A stretch of DNA of 64,000 bases from Lewinellaceae bacterium (GCA_020636025.1 JACJYQ010000003.1:496001-560000); one strand, 5' to 3'; shown: positions 25,219 to 33,919, counted from the stretch's first letter. Made by a program: numbers and translations. The notes: generated by a model not told the origin, from the sequence alone.

Positions 25219-26079
25219 TTACCGAATTATTTTGAGGCTTAGATCCAATGGTTGAGATGAATGAGTTAATGAACCTGCGGAGACGAAGTTGACGCCTGTT
25301 TGTGCGTATTTGCGCACATTGAACAAGGTAATCCCTCCGGAGGCTTCTGTTTCAAATCGCCCGTTAACCAATGCAACGGCCTCGTGCAAGATCGGCAATT
25401 CAAAGTTGTCGAACATTACCCGCGTGATTCCACCAATGTTCATCACTTCCTCCACTTCTACCAGATTGCGTACTTCCACCGTGATGTTCAGGTTCAACCC
25501 TTTCTCTTTTTGATACGCGTGAGCACGTTCAACGGCTTGTTTTACCCCACCTGCGGCATCCACATGATTGTCTTTGATCATCATCCAGTCGTAGAGGCCC
25601 CAGCGGTAATTTTCGCAACCACCGATTTTAACCGCCCATTTTTCCAAAAAGCGGATGAGGGGGGTTGTTTTGCGGGTATCCAGCACCTTCACAGGCAAAT
25701 CGCCTACTTCGAAGGCAAATCGACTGCTCAGGGTAGCGATGCCACTCATACGCTGCATGGCGTTCAGTACGAGTCTTTCTGCCTGAAGAATGGCGCGTGT
25801 ATTGGCTTCCACTTCGAAAGCTACCTGACCGTAAATTGCATCGCTGCCATCAGGCTTTGATACGCTTAGTTTCGCCTCCGGATCAAGGTGTTTGAAGATT
25901 CGTTCGGCTAGCTCAACCCCTGCAATAACACCATAGTCTTTTACTTTCAGAGCGGCTTTACTGCGGCTGTCAGCCGGTATCGTTGCCAGGGATGTATGAT
26001 CACCACCTCCAATGTCTTCCTGGAGGCCGGCTATGATGAAGTCATTTATTTTTTGGTCGGTAATTTCTGTTGGACGCAT
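25219..26079 (-). CDS. nadC: Nicotinate-nucleotide pyrophosphorylase (carboxylating)
   Basis: The 286-residue type II phosphoribosyltransferase converts quinolinate and PRPP to nicotinate mononucleotide, CO2 and PPi in NAD synthesis. Signatures are QEDIGGGDHTS near the N-terminus, ERLVLNAMQRMSGIATLS, VLDTRKTTPLIRFLEKWAV, GGCENYRWGLYD and MIKDNHVDAAGG. EASGGITLFNVRKYA and VNFVSAGSLTHS complete the barrel. No nadA/nadB is adjacent. It is downstream of the thioredoxin-like gene at 26114. Confidence 0.95.
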   Translation of the reverse strand: MRPTEITDQKINDFIIAGLQEDIGGGDHTSLATIPADSRSKAALKVKDYGVIAGVELAERIFKHLDPEAKLSVSKPDGSDAIYGQVAFEVEANTRAILQAERLVLNAMQRMSGIATLSSRFAFEVGDLPVKVLDTRKTTPLIRFLEKWAVKIGGCENYRWGLYDWMMIKDNHVDAAGGVKQAVERAHAYQKEKGLNLNITVEVRNLVEVEEVMNIGGITRVMFDNFELPILHEAVALVNGRFETEASGGITLFNVRKYAQTGVNFVSAGSLTHSSQPLDLSLKIIR

Positions 26080-26113
26080 GTCTGTAATTAAATAATGAAA
26101 GGGTTTGTAAGGG

Positions 26114-26671
26114 TTATTTCCACTTAATATTGCAGCCTCCGGAAGGACGCTGCACCGGATTTACCGGCATTCCACTTAACGCTGCATCAAGAGCTGCCCG
26201 GAGATCGGATCCTGTACTGGGCACCGGATTTCTTTTCGGGCGACTGTTATCAAGCTGACCGCGGTAAACCAATTTCATTTCGTTATCGAATATGTAAAAA
26301 TCAGGGGTGCAAGCAGCATCGTATGCACGTGCAACCTCTTGAGATTCGTCGTAAAGATATGGAAATGTATAGCCAACGGCTCTGGCATGTGGTCCCATTT
26401 TGTCGGGCGCATCTTCCGGATAGTTTTCTGCATCGTTGCTGCTGATACCGATAAAGGCCACTCCTTTCTTTTTATACTCTTCAACGACATTAACCAGTTC
26501 TTCATTTATGTAAAGGACGTAAGGACAATGATTGCATAAAAACATGATGACGGTAGCCTCGTGGGCAGGCAAATCGCTTAGTTTAAATTGACCGCCATTG
26601 AGCATGTCGGGCAGTTCAAAATCGGGAGCCTTGGTTCCCAGGGGTATCATGATGGATTCTGTGTAAGCCAT
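26114..26671 (-). CDS. Thioredoxin-family redoxin (AhpC/TSA-like)
   Basis: The 185-residue thioredoxin-fold protein has an N-terminal peroxiredoxin-like stretch (LGTKAPDFELPDMLNGGQF) and a CNHC active site in MFLCNHCPYVLYINEEL. The middle carries the GISSNDAENYPEDAP signature found in a cytoplasmic thioredoxin-like subfamily. A reductase or peroxidase function is inferred; the CxxC with H-C order differs from classical WCGPC. No signal peptide is present. It precedes nadC on the same strand. Confidence 0.88.
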   Translation of the reverse strand: MAYTESIMIPLGTKAPDFELPDMLNGGQFKLSDLPAHEATVIMFLCNHCPYVLYINEELVNVVEEYKKKGVAFIGISSNDAENYPEDAPDKMGPHARAVGYTFPYLYDESQEVARAYDAACTPDFYIFDNEMKLVYRGQLDNSRPKRNPVPSTGSDLRAALDAALSGMPVNPVQRPSGGCNIKWK

Positions 26672-26678
26672 TTTTATT

Positions 26679-26713
26679 AATGTGGTAATTAGCTAATGTG
26701 ATAATTAGCTAAT
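26679..26713. repeat. Tandem 16-base repeat AATGTGRTAATTAGCT
   Basis: Two consecutive copies of AATGTGGTAATTAGCT/AATGTGATAATTAGCT followed by AATG fill the gap between the M15 peptidase stop and the thioredoxin-like start. They belong to the same word class as 25149-25190. Confidence 0.6.
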
Positions 26714-26716
26714 GAT

Positions 26717-27496
26717 TTATTGACAATCCGGGTTGATTCCCAGAACGAAGTTTTCTACAATCCCAATTTCTCTGGCAGTTTCTGAGCCGGTGAAGCCTTG
26801 AATGTCGGTATCAGAAAGAGCTTTTTTGTAGGCTGCCAAAAAAGGTTTGCTAAGTGGGGTATAACTCCAGTGCCACTTTTCTTCCAGATAACCTTTGTCT
26901 CTTCCTGCTGTGTAGGGTTGGCAGAAACCGTATTCATGTGCGTGCTCGGAAAGCCACTTGTACAGCTTTTCATATTTGCCGCCTGCTTCAAAACTGGGGT
27001 TGTTCAAGTCATTAAGGTCAATATCTGTGCCCCAATGATGGCGCGAAGAACCGGGCATGGAGGAGTATTCCAGAATTTTAAGGGCGCGGTCCTTGCTTGC
27101 CGGAGCATCTTTTGCAAAGCGGGCCCACTTATTTTCCCAAATTGTCTTTTGTTGGTAAAAGGTACGGGTAGCAGAAACGATCCTTAAGTCAATACCGTCT
27201 TTCCGTGCGGCATGGTACATAGACTCAAAAGCTCTCAGGGTTTCTTTCCGGAGCCACATGCCGGATTTAGGGGTATAAGGACTGCCAAAAGATTCAAAAT
27301 CAGGATGCTTGGCAGGATTGAATTTGCCTAAAAGCTCCTCTGTGTTTATGTCAACCGAGTTTGAGTCCAAACTGGTTTTGGCGTTTTTGTTGTATGCTGC
27401 TTCTTGCCCATTTTGCCCGCCGTTTTGACAAGCTATGCTGGTAAATAAAAAGGCGACAAAAAGGACAGGGTAGAGATCTTTGAGGTGTTTCAACAC
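26717..27496 (-). CDS. M15 family D-Ala-D-Ala carboxypeptidase lipoprotein (VanY-like)
   Basis: The peptidase domain carries the M15B zinc motif SRHHWGTDID and the distal EEKWHWSY pair. The region between holds RIVSATRTFYQQKTIWENKW. The N-terminus is a lipoprotein signal (VLFVAFLFTSIAC), so the enzyme should be anchored facing the periplasm, trimming peptidoglycan stem peptides. The frame opens at a TTG at 27535 overlapping the thioredoxin gene by 23 bases. A GTG at 27496, leaving a 16-base gap, gives a more usual lipoprotein signal and is preferred with low certainty. Confidence 0.88.
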   Translation of the reverse strand: MLKHLKDLYPVLFVAFLFTSIACQNGGQNGQEAAYNKNAKTSLDSNSVDINTEELLGKFNPAKHPDFESFGSPYTPKSGMWLRKETLRAFESMYHAARKDGIDLRIVSATRTFYQQKTIWENKWARFAKDAPASKDRALKILEYSSMPGSSRHHWGTDIDLNDLNNPSFEAGGKYEKLYKWLSEHAHEYGFCQPYTAGRDKGYLEEKWHWSYTPLSKPFLAAYKKALSDTDIQGFTGSETAREIGIVENFVLGINPDCQ

Positions 27497-27512
27497 AGCG
27501 TGGATGAGTATT

Positions 27513-27818
27513 TTATTGATTTTCAACGTTTTCAATGACTTTTTTCAAAGATTCCTTTGTGAATGTACCCGCTTCCGACCAGTATTGCTTGCCGTTTTTG
27601 TACACCATGAATGTGGGCACACCCAATACCTTCATTTGAACCGCCAGGTCTGTGTTTTTATCCACATCAATCTTGATGATCCTTACCCGGTCACCTAAAT
27701 CGGCTTTCAGTTCATCCAGCACCGGCGCCATGGCTCTGCAAGGGCCACACCAGGTCGCCCAGAAGTCAATGAGTACAGGATTGGGAGAATTTATCAGGTT
27801 TTTGAATGAATCTGTCAT
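27513..27818 (-). CDS. trxA: Thioredoxin
   Basis: The 101-residue product starts MTDSFKNLINSPNPVLIDFW and has the classical WCGPC site, VLDELKADLGDRVRIIKIDV, and the cis-proline segment VLGVPTFMVYKNGK. It is a cytoplasmic dithiol reductant. The frame is open to 27923, but thioredoxins start near the ATG at 27818. It lies immediately upstream of the M15 lipoprotein gene and probably shares its transcript. Confidence 0.93.
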   Translation of the reverse strand: MTDSFKNLINSPNPVLIDFWATWCGPCRAMAPVLDELKADLGDRVRIIKIDVDKNTDLAVQMKVLGVPTFMVYKNGKQYWSEAGTFTKESLKKVIENVENQ

Positions 27819-28089
27819 GATTGTTATGTGGAGCTTGTTGGCTCTAAACTCAAAAAAAGCGGCGCAAGATACGAACAGAAGTCTTTTTAAGTGATTAACG
27901 GCATTTTGAAAAAGCCAAATCAATTATCCTACAAGAACATAGAGTCGCAACGATCCTATAACAACGAACTTTCAATTTTGATGTCAAAAGCGCCTGTAAA
28001 GATGTTAATCCGAGGGTTGATAGCTCATTTGGGCTATTTCTGTACAGCAGGCAACATGTTCTGGGGAACTTTGGGCAAACGATCTACTT

Positions 28090-28554
28090 ATGAAATTATC
28101 TTATTGCATCCGCATCATGTTGCTTGTTATGTTGACTCATGGCTTGAGTGCTCAAAACCTGAAAAAAGAAGAAAGGGCTGTAAAAACCACCATCAAGCAA
28201 TTTTTCAAAGGCCTTGAAAGCGGTGACACAAGTTTACTGAAAAGCGCTTGCACCAATGAACCCTTGCTTCAGACTTATATGAAGACGCGAGATGGGAAAT
28301 TGAAAATGCAGAGCGAGAACTTTGATGATTTTGTAGCTTTTCTGGCCACACCCAAAACGGATATATACAGGGAAAGGATTAAATTCGAGGCAATCCACAT
28401 TGAAGAGTCTCTGGCCAGCGTCTGGACGCCGTATACTTTCTATTTGAACGGAAAAGTATCGCATACTGGAACCAATTCTTTTCAACTGATCAAAACCGAT
28501 GAGGGTTGGAAAATTCAGTATATTATTGATACCCGTCGTAAGCCGAGCCACTAG
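28090..28554 (+). CDS. Exported NTF2-like protein
   Basis: The 154-residue protein has a signal peptide (MKLSYCIRIMLLVMLTHG, cleavage after LSAQ) and an NTF2/SnoaL-like fold: VKTTIKQFFKGLESGDTSLL, LASVWTPYTFYLNGK and FQLIKTDEGWKIQYIIDTR. Such DUF4440-like proteins bind small ligands or act as small periplasmic enzymes. No active site is evident. It is isolated between the thioredoxin block and a hairpin array. Confidence 0.8.
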   Translation: MKLSYCIRIMLLVMLTHGLSAQNLKKEERAVKTTIKQFFKGLESGDTSLLKSACTNEPLLQTYMKTRDGKLKMQSENFDDFVAFLATPKTDIYRERIKFEAIHIEESLASVWTPYTFYLNGKVSHTGTNSFQLIKTDEGWKIQYIIDTRRKPSH

Positions 28555-28614
28555 CAATGATCGTGAGGGGCGTACTGTTTGAGAGGGACTCCACCTTGAA
28601 CATGCTCACATCTC

Positions 28615-28807
28615 GCTCGTGAAGGGCTCCGCCCCGAGCACTCTTACATCTTCAATTAACATTCAACATTCTCGCTCGGGAGGGGCTTTGCCCCCGAAAT
28701 CAAACTTCTACAATCATCAATCTTCACAATCGCTCGGGAGGGGCTGTGCCCCGAAATCAACCTTCTTCGATCATCAATCTTCATTCGCGAGGGGCTCTGC
28801 CCCGAAC
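28615..28807. repeat. GC-rich hairpin array upstream of the GH109-like gene
   Basis: Four hairpin units of the form gctcG-GAGGGGCTNTGCCCCGA lie at 28615-28639, 28674-28700, 28732-28757 and 28785-28807. Units are joined by related spacers (ATCAAACTTCTACAATCATC...CAATCTTCA). The palindromic core GGGGC...GCCCC forms a short strong stem. A degraded unit may lie near 28565. Units of the same family follow the gene at 30306-30448. Confidence 0.85.
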
Positions 28808-28880
28808 AATAAAAACCCAATCCAACTAACACCCACCCAACACTCCGGCTTACATTGCGGCAAACAAAGAATTGTACATC

Positions 28881-30284
28881 ATGCCGACAAAACTCAACCG
28901 CCGATCATTTATACAAAAAGCTTCCCTGGCCGGAGCAGCACTTACTGTACCAGGAACCGTGAAAAGTGTGTCGAAAGAAAAGGTTTCAGGTACTCCAGTT
29001 GTTTTTTCATCAAAGCCTAAACTGAAGATCAGGCTTGGCTTTATTGGCACAGGCTTACGGGGGCAAAATCACCTGGGTGCGGCTCTGTTGCGGGATGATT
29101 GCGAGATTACAGCCATTGCTGATCCGGATCCACGGATGTTGGGTGATGCTTTGAAGATGATTGAGAAAAATGGCGCAAAAAAACCAAAGGTGTATGGTGA
29201 TCATACCCACCAATACGAGGAACTGGTGGCCGACAAAAATGTAGATGCCGTAGTTATTTCCACACCATGGCAATGGCATACACAGCAAGCGGTAGCTGCC
29301 ATGAAAGCTGGCAAATATGTAGCTATGGAGGTATGTGGTGGCTTTTCCCTGGATGAATGTTGGCAACTGGTAAATGTGCAGGAAGAAACCGGGACGCCAT
29401 TGATGTTTCTGGAAAATGTGTGTTATCGACGTGACGTAATGGCGGTGATGCAAATGGTTCGGGAGGGTTTGTTTGGCGAGCTGATACACCTGGAAGGTGG
29501 ATATCAGCATGATCTTCGCGGCGTGAAATTCAATGATGGTCTTACTCCTTATAACTCAGGTGTAGAATTTGGAGAAAAAGCATTTAGCGAAGCAAAGTGG
29601 CGTACCAAACATTCTATTCATCGCAACGGTGATTTGTATCCAACGCATGGAATTGGTCCGGTTGCGATGATGATTGACATCAACCGGGGTAACCGCTTTG
29701 TTTCTTTAACATCCACTGCCAGTAAAGCACGGGGGCTTCACGAATACATTGTCAATCACCCAACAGGTGGACCAGAGCACCCGAACGCCCGGGTGCGATT
29801 TCAGTTAGGCGACGTCGTAACTACCGTTATCAAGACGAGCAATGGAGAAACTGTATTGCTATCACATGATACCGGATTGCCAAGGCCATATTCACTGGGA
29901 TTCCGGGTTCAGGGCACCAATGGCATTTGGATGGATGTACATAAAAGTCTGCATTTGGCAGGGAAAACAGAAGGCCATAGCTGGGAAGAAGCGCAAGCAT
30001 GGCTCGATAAATACGATCACCCTCTTTGGCAACGGTATGGAAGCGATGCTTCGGCGGCCGGTCACGGCGGTATGGACTTTTTTGTGTTCCATCATTTTAT
30101 TGAATCGGCCAAAAGAGGGGCTCAACCTGAAATCGACGTGTATGATGCGGCCACCTGGCTGGCCATCACGCCTCTTTCGGAGGCGAGTATTGCCACGGGC
30201 AGCAGTCCACAGGCATTTCCCGACTTTACACGGGGCCGCTGGACAGAGCGAAAGCCCGATTTCGCTTTCGGAAACGACTACTAG
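28881..30284 (+). CDS. Gfo/Idh/MocA oxidoreductase-fold glycosidase, GH109-like
   Basis: The 467-residue protein starts MPTKLNRRSFIQKASLAGAA, a twin-arginine signal. The NAD-binding fold carries LGFIGTGLRGQNHLGAALLR. STPWQWHTQQAVAAMKAGKYVAMEV and FLENVCYRRDVMAVMQMVREG, plus YPTHGIGPVAMM and GHGGMDFFVFHHF, match the GH109 alpha-N-acetylgalactosaminidase family, which uses a bound NAD+ for retaining hydrolysis. It is likely periplasmic and acts on GalNAc glycans. Substrate is inferred from the family only. Hairpin arrays on both sides suggest a mobile cassette. Confidence 0.88.
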   Translation: MPTKLNRRSFIQKASLAGAALTVPGTVKSVSKEKVSGTPVVFSSKPKLKIRLGFIGTGLRGQNHLGAALLRDDCEITAIADPDPRMLGDALKMIEKNGAKKPKVYGDHTHQYEELVADKNVDAVVISTPWQWHTQQAVAAMKAGKYVAMEVCGGFSLDECWQLVNVQEETGTPLMFLENVCYRRDVMAVMQMVREGLFGELIHLEGGYQHDLRGVKFNDGLTPYNSGVEFGEKAFSEAKWRTKHSIHRNGDLYPTHGIGPVAMMIDINRGNRFVSLTSTASKARGLHEYIVNHPTGGPEHPNARVRFQLGDVVTTVIKTSNGETVLLSHDTGLPRPYSLGFRVQGTNGIWMDVHKSLHLAGKTEGHSWEEAQAWLDKYDHPLWQRYGSDASAAGHGGMDFFVFHHFIESAKRGAQPEIDVYDAATWLAITPLSEASIATGSSPQAFPDFTRGRWTERKPDFAFGNDY

Positions 30285-30305
30285 GACAACGACGTAAACC
30301 GCACC

Positions 30306-30448
30306 GCTCGTGAGGGGTTGTGCCCCGAGCAACTGCACCGATCAGGAGGGGCTGTGCCCCGAACAACCGCACCGTTCAGGAGGGGCTGTGCCCCGAAATC
30401 AAACATCTACAATCATCAATCTTCATTCATGAGGGTCTCCGGCCCGAA
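30306..30448. repeat. GC-rich hairpin array downstream of the GH109-like gene
   Basis: Units lie at 30306-30330, 30343-30364, 30376-30397 and 30428-30448. The second and third are near-perfect 34-base tandem copies. The 30376 unit is followed by the same spacer words (AAACATCTACAATCATC) as the upstream array, so both arrays are one family. Confidence 0.85.
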
Positions 30449-30519
30449 CAGGTTTTTTCATATTTATGTCAGGATTTACAATGTGACAAATCCATGAGAT
30501 TTTGCTTTCAAATGAGGCC

Positions 30520-30527
30520 TAGGTTTG
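30520..30527 (+). promoter_or_regulatory. Candidate -7 box upstream of the lipoprotein/TonB-receptor pair
   Basis: TAGGTTTG is an exact TAnnTTTG match 63 bases before the ATG at 30591. TTTG at 30501-30504 could be the -33 element, but the 15-base spacer is short. Confidence 0.4.
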
Positions 30528-30590
30528 CGCCATCATTCGAGCGGTATTTCTATGCCCGCATTATTTCATATCACTTCCAAACACATAACA

Positions 30591-31217
30591 ATGACAATTT
30601 CCTCTCGCAAAAACCTGTTTGGCCTGTTTTTGCTTACGGCCTTTTCTCTGAGCTTTTTTCTCGGGTCTTGCAAAGACAAAGAACCTAAAACCACCAAGGT
30701 TTACGGAACTGTTACCATCGATAATGCTGCTACCTGGGCAAGCTGGGTAGACAGTGGTGAAGTAGAACTCACCATTTTCCCTGCCTTCAGTCTGGATCCA
30801 TTGGCTGGATGGGGCGAAATTCCGGATGACTATTTCGGTGCTGGCGTTCCCGGTGGAACCTACGCTGTTGGCGCTCCTTATAATTCTCAGAATCCGGTGA
30901 TATTCACTTATGAGGCAGGCAAATCCACTTTTGATTATGAAATTGAGTTGGAACCAGGTACTTATTCTGCTTTGGCACTAGGCTTCAGACATAAGAATAT
31001 CAGTGATCCAACCAAGAAAACAGCGACTTTGGGTGTGCATTATGATAACCCCAATCAGGTTAGTCATGGTGTAGTGATCAAAGTACCAGGCGGTCCAAAT
31101 GGGTACATCACCATATTTAATTTCCAGGCTCCTTCTGCCATTACCATTGGGGCTGGTGAACAGCAGGAAATCAATTTCAAAGCTGACTTTGACTTTGTGA
31201 ACCAGTGGTACCAGTAA
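30591..31217 (+). CDS. Lipoprotein coupled to a TonB-dependent receptor
   Basis: The 208-residue product begins with a type II signal (LLTAFSLSFFLGSC, cysteine near residue 23) and continues as a beta-rich domain without a recognised family. It may be a surface or periplasmic ligand-binding lipoprotein. The next gene (TonB receptor) starts 13 bases before this stop, indicating translational coupling and a shared job, as in SusC/SusD-like pairs, although the sequence does not resemble SusD. The track-like longer frame to 30525 has no signal, so ATG 30591 is chosen. Confidence 0.78.
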   Translation: MTISSRKNLFGLFLLTAFSLSFFLGSCKDKEPKTTKVYGTVTIDNAATWASWVDSGEVELTIFPAFSLDPLAGWGEIPDDYFGAGVPGGTYAVGAPYNSQNPVIFTYEAGKSTFDYEIELEPGTYSALALGFRHKNISDPTKKTATLGVHYDNPNQVSHGVVIKVPGGPNGYITIFNFQAPSAITIGAGEQQEINFKADFDFVNQWYQ

Positions 31218-33538
31218 GGAACCCGCATATTGTTGAGGTTCTTTCATGGAATACAATTTTATGGATAGGGCTTGCTTGTTGTCTGTCAATGAATCTGCAG
31301 GCACAGCAGGCCCTATCTGCTTTTCAGGTAAATACAAGCGAAACTTCTGGAGTGTCCTATGGCCAAATTAATGGTCGGGTATCAGATGCTGAAAGTGGGG
31401 ATGTTTTAACAGCTGCTACAGTTCATTTATCAGATCCGGATAAAACTGTTTTTACGGATGAAGGAGGTCATTTCAGTTTCCACGACTTAGCCCCCGGGAA
31501 CTATGATATTCAGGTTTCCTATTTAGGGTATCAAAGCGCTTTGAAAGAGAAGGTATATGTGCATGATGGTCAAACCCTTAAGTTGTCATTTGGTCTTACT
31601 CCTTCAGCCATGGAAGTTGAAGAAATAGTGGTGACCGCATCGTCACGCTCGCAGGCGATTAAACTTGCTCCGGCTAGTGTGGGCGTCATATCAAGCAGGC
31701 AAATTCAGGAACGCAACATACAGACTTTTGATCAGGCATTTGATGAAATGGCTGGTGTGATAGTAACCCGTTCCGGCAACGCCAATGTGCAGGCTTTCTC
31801 CATTCGCGGAGCTTCGGAAGTAGCCGGTGGGGGAATTGGTAACCGGGTGCTGCTGTTAATTGATGGACGCCCGGCCCTTAGTCCGGAATCAGGTGGCGCC
31901 TTGTGGAATCTGGTTCCCATGGGCTCTATTGAGCGCATAGAGGTGGTTCGCGGCGCCTATTCTTCCCTGTATGGATCAAGTGCTATGGGTGGCGTGGTAA
32001 ACATCATTACCAAAAATCCTGCACCTGATCAGGAAACCCGTGTGCAATTAAATTATGGCGCTTACGAGGGCTCTCAGACAGGAAATTATCATCGCTACAA
32101 TGATTTCAATGACATTGCTGTCAGCCACAGTCGCAGACTTGGCAAATTCGCTTACCTGCTCGATGGAAGTTGGAGAGCCAATGACGGACACAAAGAAAAA
32201 GCTGGTTTTGAGCTCTTGAATTTTTTTGGGAAAGCATCCTGGGATTTTAGCAGCAAACAACATCTGCAATTATCTCTTAACTCTAATGAGATCTGGAACG
32301 ACACGCCGGCTTCCTGGCTTAGTTTCCGGCAGCCTTATGAAGTAGCAGCCTACAGAAAAGACGATTACCAGAATCGGCGTGAATTCAATGCCGACCTGTA
32401 CTATTATGCCTTGCCAACGGATTGGCTGAAATACAGCAACCGTTTGTATCTATACACCAATCACTCCCGATTTACTTTTGATGATGATCCCGGAAATGAC
32501 AGCACCAATGTGAATTCCGGCAAACAGTTGATCGCCGAGTCTTCTGTTTTGTGTAAACGGCTCGGGAACATTACCCAGGTAGATTTGTACACCGGCTGGG
32601 GCCACAATTTTGTTGCAGGACTTGACCTGCATTGGGACTATGTACTGGGTGAACCTGACACGGTTTTGTATGGTGAACACAGGTCCTATGGGGCCGGTAT
32701 TTATCTACAAGATGAATTCGTGCTGAGCAAAAAGCTGAGCGCCACCGCGGGTGTTCGATTTGATGACTTCCGAATTTCCACGGATGTGAAATCGCAGAAT
32801 CTCAGTCCGAAACTGGCACTGTTGTACAAGGCTCATTCCCGGCTTTCGCTCAGAATGTTGCTTGCACAGGCTTTCAGGGATCCGCCGATTGCCGAGCGGT
32901 ATATCAAATTTGAGCAGGGTGGGGGACTGAGTTTTATGCCAAACCCGGCGCTGAAATCGGAGCGGCTTATCGTTTCGGCAGAGATCGGTGCCAAGTTCTC
33001 TCCAGGTAAAGGCTCTACGCTCGATGTCGCATTCTTTTACAATCGCTATAATAACCTGATTTCGTTTTTGCAGATCCCAAACCCAGCCGGCAACCTGGTA
33101 TATCAGGTGGTGAATTTGAAAGAAGCACTCATGCAGGGTATAGAGATTTCATATCAACAAAGTTGGGGGCAGTTCCTAATCTTGAACGCCTTTTATACTT
33201 TTTTGGATGCTAAAGATCAATCGGAAGGGCGGTTGAATGATGCCCTTGCCTATAAAGTAAAGCACAGTGTTGGGTTTGGAGCCACTACGCGTTTTCGCCG
33301 GTTTTGTCTGAATCTGAATGGCCGGTATCGCAGCAAGATTGAAGAAGTATTTATTTATCCGGGTAGTGAGCCAGGAGCCACTTATGTGGTCAATACAAAA
33401 CTCTGCTACAAGCTGCCTTCGGGCAAATACAGCGCCTATTTGGCTGTAAACAATCTCACCAACACCCAATACGAAGAATTGGAACGGTATCGCATGCCGG
33501 GAAGGTGTTATACCCTGGGGGTAGACATGCGTTTTTAG
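31205..33538 (+). CDS. TonB-dependent outer-membrane receptor
   Basis: The 777-residue protein starts at a GTG overlapping the previous gene. After a signal region it has a carboxypeptidase-regulatory-like N-domain (GQINGRVSDAESGDVLTAAT, FHDLAPGNYDIQVSYLGYQ), a plug domain (IQTFDQAFDEMAGVIVTRSG, RIEVVRGAYSSLYGSSAMGG), and a 22-strand barrel ending in YTLGVDMRF. It imports a bulky ligand, such as a siderophore, cobalamin or oligosaccharide, with TonB energy. The coupled lipoprotein probably assists. The ligand cannot be deduced; a short plug without a SusC-type extension argues against a glycan-specific SusC. Confidence 0.92.
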   Translation: MVPVRNPHIVEVLSWNTILWIGLACCLSMNLQAQQALSAFQVNTSETSGVSYGQINGRVSDAESGDVLTAATVHLSDPDKTVFTDEGGHFSFHDLAPGNYDIQVSYLGYQSALKEKVYVHDGQTLKLSFGLTPSAMEVEEIVVTASSRSQAIKLAPASVGVISSRQIQERNIQTFDQAFDEMAGVIVTRSGNANVQAFSIRGASEVAGGGIGNRVLLLIDGRPALSPESGGALWNLVPMGSIERIEVVRGAYSSLYGSSAMGGVVNIITKNPAPDQETRVQLNYGAYEGSQTGNYHRYNDFNDIAVSHSRRLGKFAYLLDGSWRANDGHKEKAGFELLNFFGKASWDFSSKQHLQLSLNSNEIWNDTPASWLSFRQPYEVAAYRKDDYQNRREFNADLYYYALPTDWLKYSNRLYLYTNHSRFTFDDDPGNDSTNVNSGKQLIAESSVLCKRLGNITQVDLYTGWGHNFVAGLDLHWDYVLGEPDTVLYGEHRSYGAGIYLQDEFVLSKKLSATAGVRFDDFRISTDVKSQNLSPKLALLYKAHSRLSLRMLLAQAFRDPPIAERYIKFEQGGGLSFMPNPALKSERLIVSAEIGAKFSPGKGSTLDVAFFYNRYNNLISFLQIPNPAGNLVYQVVNLKEALMQGIEISYQQSWGQFLILNAFYTFLDAKDQSEGRLNDALAYKVKHSVGFGATTRFRRFCLNLNGRYRSKIEEVFIYPGSEPGATYVVNTKLCYKLPSGKYSAYLAVNNLTNTQYEELERYRMPGRCYTLGVDMRF

Positions 33539-33648
33539 GCTGCATCATTTCCTGTTCCAGTTTATTTTATCCTGTAAATTCCAAGTTTCTCACCTGATTG
33601 CAGGAATGCTTGCCAAAAAGTGTCCAGTTTTCACATGTCAGCAACCCG

Positions 33649-33656
33649 CACCTTTG
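33649..33656 (+). promoter_or_regulatory. Candidate -7 box in the 670-base gap
   Basis: CACCTTTG resembles the -7 consensus. The 40 bases around it (TGTCCAGTTTTCACATGTCAGC upstream) resemble a second block at 34037-34087, ending in CACCTTTA (34075-34082). Both could be promoters, the second driving the delta-60 genes at 34253. Confidence 0.4.
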
Positions 33657-33662
33657 CTACAT

Positions 33663-33919
33663 GAATGAAATGATGCAAGGCAAACAATAAACACCTGAAA
33701 TCCAAACCGCAATAAACCGTGGCTGTAAGGGTCTCAGACCTGCGCAGCCTTCAATTGGCATCATCCATTTTACTCAACGGCATCTGTTGTTTGTGAGGGT
33801 CTAACCTGTGCTTGTATTGTGTTTCCGGCCCAACCAACTTAACCTGTTATCGGGAAAAAGAACAATCCGTTGAGCTACTTTATCCAGGTCACTCGGAAGA
33901 AATTTCGGGTGACCTTTTT
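33663..33919 (+). ncRNA. Candidate intergenic RNA between promoter-like and terminator signals
   Basis: No ORF over 60 codons lies in 33539-34252. The segment downstream of the -7-like box contains a hairpin at 33721-33749 (GGCTG...CAGCC enclosing AGGGTCTCAGACCT). It ends in a strong hairpin with a T-run at 33886-33919. This layout would suit an RNA of about 255 bases. It is inferred only from signals; a long leader or unrelated terminator is possible. Confidence 0.35.
33886..33919 (+). terminator. Rho-independent terminator
   Basis: AGGTCAC (33886-33892) pairs with GTGACCT (33909-33915), with additional inner pairs, followed by a run of five T. It is more than 300 bases past the TonB receptor stop, so it may end either that transcript or a separate small RNA. 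Confidence 0.7.

Noticed and set aside
27891..28217. A 108-codon frame overlapping the start of the NTF2-like gene.
   Set aside because: The overlapping gene at 28090 has a good signal peptide and domain; this frame has neither.
28615..28807. CRISPR array.
   Set aside because: Repeats are palindromic and imperfect, the spacers resemble one another instead of being unique, and there are no cas genes.
28619..29020. A 133-codon frame through the hairpin array upstream of the GH109-like gene.
   Set aside because: Its translation is simply the repeat units (SGGALPPKSN, GRGCAPKS) and it runs into the GH109 gene in another frame.
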